Shown piece by piece: positions 56,250 to 64,000 of a stretch of 64,000 nt of DNA (within the stretch, counting starts at the first letter, position 1; each line of letters starts with the position of its first letter). Under the pieces are notes generated by a model, which ran no database searches, was not told where the DNA came from, and saw only the letters and a program-made list of their open reading frames with translations. This stretch comes from Patiria pectinifera (taxonomy: Eukaryota > Echinodermata > Asteroidea > Valvatida > Asterinidae): positions 3,705,001 to 3,769,000 of the forward strand of contig CM057135.1 in NCBI GenBank assembly GCA_029964075.1, given 5' to 3'. A program made the position numbers and the translations under genes.

Positions 56250-57141
56250 GTCATTCAAATTAGCTCATTTAAATAGCGCTTTCGGTTTGTCATATATCAA
56301 AAAGGTTTTGCATTCTTTAACTGAGTCATATCTCCTTTTTGACCACGATCCATTCACCCACTGTGTTGACCATGCTGTTTGCCAATGTGAAGAAATCTTG
56401 CCTGTATGTAACATCTACAACACCAGATGGACAGTTCATCTGAAAAAAAGGAGAAATAGGCCTTTATAAGTAAATTTTGTTACACACAAAACATACAGTA
56501 ATAATAATTTGGGGGCTAATCATCCTTACTCGCATCTCACATGCTGAATTGCAAAAGACGCGACTACAACGTGTTCAGGGTCGCTGACAAGTAAAGGCGC
56601 CTATGGTTGCCACCTTTACGCACAAGTCACCCTGACATATTGGGCACCTGATGTATAAAAAATACACATTATAAGCGTATTATAATTACCTTTGATTGTT
56701 GGTCTGTTTGTAGTTTAGCTGCCCCGTATTTGGAAATGAAGCTATACAGTGTACAGTGCTGTCGAGGCTTGATAATTCTGCAATTGTGCCGATATGACTA
56801 GATCCCACTGAACTCTGCCTTATATAAAATATAGTCAATCCGACTGGCTTATATAGGAACTAAAAATAGCAACCATTGTTTGCTTCTGACGCATGCGATG
56901 AGTCATATCCTGGCTGCCCCGCTAACAAAAGCAATTCATCACGGGCCATTGAATTTCAATAGGTGTTTACCCAACTACAGAAGTGCAATGTCACCCTGAG
57001 TCACTTCATATTTTGCAAGTCAGGGTTGAAGTAGACTTGTATGAGTGGTATTTAACACAAAATTTAAAAATAAAAAATATATCTTAAAAAGTTAAGAGAC
57101 AAAAGCAAGACTGAGAGAGATCTTCAATACAAAAAATAATG
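56250..57141. other. Right arm of the Polinton without genes
   Basis: Base composition and vocabulary differ from the gene-dense part of the element, and the word ctgcaattgtgccgat near 56778 matches the end of the MITE-like repeat at 25157-25485. It probably contains a nested insertion or captured host DNA. No coding support. Confidence 0.4.
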
Positions 57142-57303
57142 GGCCCCGGTTTTGGCCGATTCCGAGACTGAGATATTGGGAGGGGAGAGATATATTTGGG
57201 AGATTGAGAGGGGAGGGGCTGGGGGAGGAGGAGATGGGCGTGGCTAGGACGGTGGAGGGGCAAAAAATGGGATTTGTCGCCGTACCTCTCCCCTTCTTCT
57301 ACT
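57142..57303 (-). repeat. Polinton right terminal inverted repeat
   Basis: Inverted copy of 41894-42041, ending in cttctact and followed by the target-site repeat gcata at 57304-57308. Confidence 0.9.
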
Positions 57304-57349
57304 GCATAATTTCAAATTCTGAATTAAATGCAAGTCTAAACCTACAACA

Positions 57350-57849
57350 NNNNNNNNNNNNNNNNNNNNNNNNNNNNNNNNNNNNNNNNNNNNNNNNNNN
57401 NNNNNNNNNNNNNNNNNNNNNNNNNNNNNNNNNNNNNNNNNNNNNNNNNNNNNNNNNNNNNNNNNNNNNNNNNNNNNNNNNNNNNNNNNNNNNNNNNNNN
57501 NNNNNNNNNNNNNNNNNNNNNNNNNNNNNNNNNNNNNNNNNNNNNNNNNNNNNNNNNNNNNNNNNNNNNNNNNNNNNNNNNNNNNNNNNNNNNNNNNNNN
57601 NNNNNNNNNNNNNNNNNNNNNNNNNNNNNNNNNNNNNNNNNNNNNNNNNNNNNNNNNNNNNNNNNNNNNNNNNNNNNNNNNNNNNNNNNNNNNNNNNNNN
57701 NNNNNNNNNNNNNNNNNNNNNNNNNNNNNNNNNNNNNNNNNNNNNNNNNNNNNNNNNNNNNNNNNNNNNNNNNNNNNNNNNNNNNNNNNNNNNNNNNNNN
57801 NNNNNNNNNNNNNNNNNNNNNNNNNNNNNNNNNNNNNNNNNNNNNNNNN
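57350..57849. other. Assembly gap of 500 N
   Basis: An exactly 500-base run of N, a conventional placeholder. Frames that read across it are meaningless. Confidence 0.99.
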
Positions 57850-58369
57850 CTATTATAGCAACGTTTACGAGTGTGTATACATTGCATACCGTTGCTACTA
57901 TTTGTGTGAAAAAAAACTTGCAATGATCAAGCCGACTTGTCCACAAATGAACTCGTTGTCGGCAAAATACATCAGCACACTTTTTTGCATAAAACATGAT
58001 GAACAAATCTCAAAACCAATCTCCAACTTGTCAAATCAGCTGACATGGCTGATTCTTATTTGTTAATTCGACCATAAGTTAATTGACGATATACATTTAA
58101 TGTGGGTCACAATAGTTTCTGCCCTAACTCCCCTCCCCCTAAAAACAAGCATTGGACAAAAATACATAGTTCTTAAAATTGTGAAATTCTCTTGCAACTT
58201 TGATGCTGAAGGAATCTGGTAATCATGCAACTGTAACTGAGACCGTTAGTAGAATTAGTACTCGTGCAAAATCGCTCATACAGAAACAAGCTGGAAGGTA
58301 AACCCTTGAAAACTAAAAAGTGCCCGGAAAGCTTTACCAAAATTTAGCAGGGATGCAATACAGTAAGCG

Positions 58370-59330
58370 CAACAAGAAGACGTGACAGTACATCGAACTT
58401 CGAGAACTAGTGAAAAATAGCAGAACCACACAAAAATCGTTCCGGTAGCTCGCGTTTTCAGCACAGAGATTGGTTTGATTTTTTCAGCGAATTTCAATCC
58501 CCGAAATTAGATCACGCTGATACATGTCAGCAACTAGTGGTACCTCAAAAATTTCCTGAGTCCATGTCATGAAATTAGCAAAAGAGCTCAAAGTGTTCAG
58601 GTGGACCTCCAAGACCCAAAGAAAACGAGTGCACTAAAATTCTAATACTGAGTAGTGTTTTTTTTTGGCTTGGCATTCATTCAGATGTTTTACGATTTTG
58701 TCGGATTTCCGTGACACATGCCAGAGAACAGAGTCACCAAATCTATATTCTGGGGCAAATATCGGGATTATGCAAACCTACTCATCCTCAGGCGATCCCC
58801 ACTTTCTCTCTGTAAAGAAACCACTAAAGTTGCGGAAGCAATGTCGAATGTGTCGGAAGCAATGTCGAAGGAGGACAATTCTCGTCAGATCTCATGAAAG
58901 AAATCAGTCGGGACTCCTATCTATCTGTCAACTAACGACAACGCCGTATTACCCTCGCGTGTAACGGTCTCGTTGAGCGTTTTATTAGTGTTCGCCGTTT
59001 TGCACACATGCAAAACGGCCGTTTTGGTCGAAGCTATCCAAAAGCTGTGACTTGCTAGCTTTGCCCCCTCCGCTCAATTTAACCACTTTGACTGTCAACG
59101 TGTCTTTAGAAATTAACAATACACAGGTCGGTGGATCGTGACAATTTTGTTATTCCTTTGTAACAGCGGATAGTCGCTACATGATGAGAGAGTAAATTAT
59201 TTTAACAATACCACGCGGCTTAGGTATGTACGCTAAAACGGATGCCCCAAAAGAGACACATTCACGACTTATGTTTTGTGGTTGTTTTGTAAGTGATTTT
59301 TTTCGATTAGTCAATGCTGGTCTGCCTCAA
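58370..59330 (+). mobile_element. Second copy of the gypsy integrase remnant, more disrupted
   Basis: Matches 18320-19190 but with many 1-4 base insertions. For example, the stretch that reads as clean integrase codons at 18680-18745 is frameshifted several times here. It adds no independent gene. Confidence 0.85.
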
Positions 59331-60159
59331 TTCCAGCTGGCGATGTGCGTTTGATTTGGGGCTTCATGAAAGACATGCGCATCGTGACTGGAGGGTCGTA
59401 GTTGCTTGACTTCCCATTAGCCAAAAGGAGAGGTCCTTAGCCCCGATCTCCTTCCAGGACACATTTATTTCCTATCATATAAAAATAAATGTTTTAAAGA
59501 AAAAGTATTACTTGCTTTAACGATAATAGTAAGGAAAAACACAGTTTAACGTTTTTAAGATAAAGAATCTTAAAGGACCACAATAAAGGTTATGGGTTTA
59601 TGGTGGTCCTGAGTAGTGATTCCTGTCTAACCAGGATATTTTCCTAATTTTTGACGGCTGCTGTCGACCTCAATCAGAAGGCTGGATTTGGCCCACATGA
59701 CCCCTACATTAGCATAAAATGTGCAATCAGAATTTACCATTGATCATTGGTGTGAGGGGTCTTGCGTAAATGTAAACAATAAAGGCGTAGGCTACCATTG
59801 TTGGTGGTATTGAATTTAATAGACGTATAGCTGCAATGAAAAATAACAATATACTCAAAAAAATAACATAAATTTACATCGTACAGTAAAAAGGCTCTTT
59901 GCATCTGAATTGAAGGCGATTTCCTAAGCCGCACATTAAGGTACCCGTGTCTGTTTCACTTCTATCATTATAGCTCCTTGTACTCGAAGGGGAACTGGAA
60001 TCCAGTTACGTCATAGTGCTGACTCATCGAATGATGACAAGCTAACCGGACAAGTCCTGGTCATGTGCATTGTATGGCAAAACTATTTACGACACAAACT
60101 TCTGCGCCTCAACGCATGCACCGTCGCTTCCTTCTCATTTCTTTTTTGGTACACGTTAC

Positions 60160-60380
60160 GGCGTCGCGTCGTGCCAGTCGCCTGTCGCGTCGTGCCGTCG
60201 CCGCGGTCGTCCTTTCCCATCAGGCACATACTTTTCTCGCCTAAACGTCGCTCCTTCCGTCGCCCGCTCTTCGCAGTCGTACCGCTGCACGTCGCGTCGT
60301 ACGTCGTGTCGCAGCCATCGTGCGTCGCTTTCGTGAGTTGCGTGCCGCAATCGTGTCGCGTCGTACTGGTGCGGTGCTAT
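60160..60380. repeat. Second copy of the gtcgcgtcgt simple repeat
   Basis: Corresponds to 20025-20220, with extra inserted bases. Arg-rich frames are artefacts. Confidence 0.8.
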
Positions 60381-62052
60381 GGCCGCCATCACACGCTGAG
60401 ATACACATTGGGACTGGTTCTGGCTCCAAACTGCGAGTGCTATTGCAAGGTCTAAACCGTAAATGGAGTCCCGATAAGCCGTGAAAGTCCTCTTAGGGGC
60501 GGCACTACTTGGCGGGGAGGTATGTGGGGACCCCAGGAACACCAAACCAGTAAGGGCAGCCTAACGTCCGGTTTTCTTCTGTCGCTGCGACCATCGCGCG
60601 ACCGACTATAAACCGGCCTTTTAAAGTGGCGTCAAATAAACAGGCAATGAATAGCGGTGGATATTAATTTTTGTCCAAAATCTAAATTTAGTGAAGTTTA
60701 TGTACCAAAATCATGCTTTTGGCTACATGGTATTTAAAATCGGTTGCCATGACAACCGTGGAAAATCCTAGCTATATAAACCACCAAGCAACAACAGTAA
60801 AGGAAAGTCTGGCAAATTTTAATGCCTACATGAGGTGAAGCGTTCTGGGGTTTTTATAAACATTTGCAAGGTTTTGCCCCCCCTCCTTATAGTAAGATTA
60901 ACGATAATCCACACTAGGTGAATTTGAAATTGTTCAATATTATTAGGTGTTGGGCCTTCAGCCCAATACACTATTAGTGATTGTACGACTTTACTAAAAA
61001 AAAAAAAAGATATTCTCCTCGATGATTTTTGTCCATAGATTTGTTTGAGAACATGAAAACTTCAAACCTGAATACATGAATGCACGACCCACTGAAGATG
61101 TAGGAAAATGTGATACGTCATGATGACGTCATCACGTATCAAATGACAAGCAATAATAATCTTTAATGCCTGAAAATCAATATAAAGTCAACTGTGAATG
61201 ACCGGAACTTGTTCTTTTTAGAAATGGATAGAGTAATACAAGATCTTCATTTTCATCTATTGGGTGCAAAATCACGTGACCCTTCCTTCTTGTCCTATCC
61301 GGAAGTGGCTTATAATTTGAATTTGCTAAGATACATGAATTTTATTTCATCGATCATAGTCTCTGGCCAAGCTGAACTCTCAACACTCTCCCACCGGTGA
61401 CGTCCTAAAATATTCTTGTGCCCTATAGCGCCAGGTTAGTTGCTCAAAAACAAGTTTCAGTTGATGTGTGTGGCTAAGTTTGCGGTAATCGTTTTATAAT
61501 TGACATATATGCTTCATGTAGACAACACATGTGCGGCGGCTCAGATTGAAGACACACTCATTAGACCGGAAGTGACATTCTCGAGAACTCTAATCCATCA
61601 AAATCGCTGAAAAATCAGCCGTGATTGAGATGTAATGCACATTGGTACCTCTACACGGCAGAATAGACATTGGTCTCAAGTTTCATAGTAATGACGGCAC
61701 GATGACGTTATCGGGTATCATATTACAAGCAGTTAAAAATAAGCATTTGTATCCTTTGAAATTCAATTAAAGAAATCCGTCGTAGAAGAGTAGTACTAGA
61801 TCTTCATTTTAATATGAGGTGCAAAAATTAAGTGTCTTAATTTTTGAAATTGGTGGTGATATGAACTTCATTTCAAACGATGTTAAACTCTGAACAGGCT
61901 TAAATCTTCAAATGTTCTATCGGTGGCGTCATGAGATGTTCGAGCGCCCTCTACCGGCAGATTGAAAAATGTTGAACAGCGGAACCTTCAGTAATCTGGT
62001 TCCCTGACCAAAGATAAAATCTTAGGTCAGGTATCGCCCCCCACAAGGTTCA

Positions 62053-62421
62053 AAATAGATCATGACATCACCAAGTCATTCCGAGTGACGTCAGTGGCAT
62101 TTTTCAAAAATCAACTCTTGCAAAGGTCGGTCAAAATATTGCACGACTATGGCATTTAATGTTGAGCGTCGATTTATAATTGACAATTCAAAAAAATCAG
62201 CATCTACAACCGGCCCGACAGATATTTTGTTAGGCCTGTTTAAAATAGATCATGACATCACCAAGTCATTCCGAGTGACGTCAGTGGCATTTTCAAAACT
62301 TGACTCTGACAAACTTCGGTCAAAATATGGCATTTAAATTATTTTAAGTGTTGATTTATAATTGCCATTTCAAACAACGGCATCTACAACTGGCCGGACA
62401 GATATTTTGTTTGGCCTATTG
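62053..62421. repeat. Second copy of the two-unit tandem repeat
   Basis: Corresponds to 21867-22235 and is nearly identical to it, differing by one lost base in a T run. Confidence 0.85.
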
Positions 62422-64000
62422 CCGAACATCAACGAGAACATCCGAATGTTACCGAAGCAAGGTCAGAAATCTTCGAAAACAGGGAGGAATGCACAACGAA
62501 AAACACTTTCTGACCAGTACTTTCCGTCCAGTACTTTCCGCGATCTGTCGATTAATTGCAATTCTACAATTTAAAATTGAAACTTTTCCTAATCATCTGG
62601 TCCTTAAAAAATGCCCCTAAGCATTTTGTTTCTGAGGTCCAAGTCCATTAGCTTGCACCTGTCAAAGATTTTCTTTATGTTAATGATAATGTTATGAAAC
62701 AGTGCCGGTGAAACGTACAAAATGCAACAATACTCATCCTTGAATACGCTGGTAACACGTACGCTCAAGTTTAGAATGACTATATATACTTGTGCCTCCT
62801 GGATATAAAAAAGGCTGCAGCTTTTTTCCCCGAGGAAACAAAATATATTCCCCTCTTTTTTCGGAAGAAATTTTGTAATTGTAAAATAAGTGACCCTGGG
62901 TCGATTTTTCGTTTTAGCCGGCGAATGTTGTCAACCGGGAGGGACGGGGATGGAGAGGTAAGCTGATGCAGGCATGGTGGTGGTCGTGATCGACATGATG
63001 AAGCGGAATATGTGATGGCCATGGTATTAAGTTGACTTCGACACTCCAGATTCGAGTCCATAATCATCCTTTTATGAATGTGCCAAAGCTTTTTATTGCA
63101 AAGTGATTTTAAATATTTTGTTTCCTTCTTTCTTTTTAAATTTATTTGTTACCGAGATTTATACCGAGCGATCATCATTAGGCCTATACATGTAAAGGTA
63201 TCTAAACCATTTAATAAGTAAAACAAAATGCATTGAAACTATCAAGATGTGCAAATATATTGTTTCTGAAATGAACAGAATCCAAAACCATGACGAATCG
63301 ACATGGACAATATTTTTCAAGCTGAATGTTCTTTTGTTCGGTGTTCCTTGGCTGGGCCAAGTGAAGTAGTCGCCTGCAATGTCGGAACAATGAGTAACGA
63401 CAACTTCACCTACGGGTGCAGACCAGTAAATCGGTCCGAAATTGCCTGCGCCGGCCAAATCACGATTTGCATGCCGTCAAAGTCTTCGGTATTTGAGCAT
63501 GCTGTGGGCCATGAACTTAAGGGTTTGTAAAAAATATGGGTGGAAACCGTGCACAGGACTGGGAGCTTGCAGTTCTGTGTAATTTTGATGTAATTTGGAC
63601 CCTAAAAGCGCTCTACTTTGCAATGGAGTGTAGGCATCGTTTTTCAAAATGGCGATGGGCTTCAGGACTATTTTCAGGGGTGATCATCTTCAGATGGAAA
63701 TTTCTCCTAAAAGTCATCAGTTGACCCCCCCAAAATTGAAAAGAAAATGAAAGATGATGAAATAAGCTTTAATTTGATGTGTGTCTCAAACACCTTGGAG
63801 AGTTGTGAGTATTTTTCCCGAATTTTTGAAGTGGGAGCATTTACCATTGGGGTCTATGGAAATTTACTTTAACTGGTCTGCTACCCTACGCACTGAGGTG
63901 TTTGAGCCAAAAACGATAGATGGCGCCCTTTCGTACATATGGCGCTATGCTCTGGATGGACTGCAGACACGCAAAATGGAGTCTGACACTTACATGGAGG

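Larger units (their letters stand above)
41894..57303. mobile_element. Full-length Polinton/Maverick element, 15.4 kb
   Basis: Terminal inverted repeats of about 150-160 bp (41894-42041 and 57142-57303), AGTAG...CTACT ends and a short target-site duplication define the element. It carries the hallmark genes: protein-primed family B DNA polymerase, retroviral-type integrase, packaging ATPase and a predicted capsid protein, plus conserved accessory genes. Polintons replicate through protein priming and integrate as DNA; related adintoviruses of animals are thought to be viral forms. Structural genes are largely open, but the polymerase, integrase tail, two other genes and the TFIIB-like gene carry breaks, so this copy is probably not autonomous. 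No adenovirus-type maturation protease was recognised. Confidence 0.95.
57850..64000. repeat. Second copy of the 17819-23816 segment, indel-rich next to the gap
   Basis: Collinear with 17819-23816. The coordinate offset rises from 40031 at the gap edge to 40179 at 61194 and then stays at 40179-40186 to the window end. So almost all length differences (about 148 net extra bases) lie in the first 3.3 kb after the gap. This is the profile of a low-quality contig end or unmerged haplotype. Confidence 0.95.

Noticed and set aside
57204..58006. Long open frames of about 190-240 codons on both strands
   Set aside because: They run across the 500-N gap and have no real sequence in the middle.
1..64000. 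tRNA and rRNA genes
   Set aside because: Looked for B-box-like gttcga contexts and cloverleaf-capable segments; none was convincing by eye. A tRNAscan-SE run would settle it.

Overview
The window is eukaryotic, very probably a marine invertebrate (likely a deuterostome such as an echinoderm, hemichordate or lancelet). Evidence: a spliced HECT ubiquitin-ligase gene with canonical GT/AG introns, LINE and Ty3/gypsy remnants, many MITE-like and minisatellite repeats, and frequent tacatgta / aggcct words typical of such genomes. The species call is inference only. Most short open frames in the window are noise.

Layout: (1) 1-2854 is non-coding with short tandem repeats. (2) 2855-8712 is bounded by matching inverted ends (cccagctaacaca) and two long inverted arrays of acgttg-rich repeats; a promoter-like block with an NRF-1-type site and a possible small three-exon gene lie inside. 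(3) 8713-17818 is repeat-rich intergenic DNA. It holds a stranded piece of a Polinton (a TFIIB-like gene remnant with a hairpin upstream, 11963-12399) joined to a LINE fragment. (4) 17819-23816 holds a decayed Ty3/gypsy integrase and appears again, in the same order, at 57850-64000 right after a 500-N gap; this is probably an assembly duplication. (5) 24.2-28.8 kb is inverted minisatellites and MITE-like repeats. (6) 28862-36483 is a UIM + HECT E3 ligase gene (G2E3-like) whose HECT region is broken by a stop codon and several frameshifts. (7) 36484-41893 is mostly non-coding. (8) 41894-57303 is a complete 15.4-kb Polinton/Maverick with terminal inverted repeats and a 5-6 bp target-site duplication.

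The Polinton is the main content. Left to right: a frameshifted protein-primed family B DNA polymerase (+), convergent with a retroviral-type integrase (-); then a divergent rightward block of a conserved 146-aa protein, a predicted capsid protein, a packaging ATPase, and four or five small or membrane/coiled-coil proteins. This block ends at a perfect hairpin that it shares with a converging leftward pair of genes. A second divergent promoter then serves two rightward genes, and finally there is a leftward TFIIB-like gene. The polymerase and integrase would replicate and insert the element, the ATPase and capsid-like proteins would package it, and the TFIIB-like factor could direct transcription from a shared A/T-rich motif found just upstream of several genes. 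At least five genes carry breaks, so this copy looks decayed; because the duplicated flank also shows indels, part of the damage could be assembly error.

The most interesting signal is the combination, in one animal Polinton lineage, of a TFIIB-like gene (with a second relic copy 43 kb away), a recurrent TTTTTATATTAAAA-type upstream motif, and terminator-like hairpins: the outline of an element-specific transcription programme.
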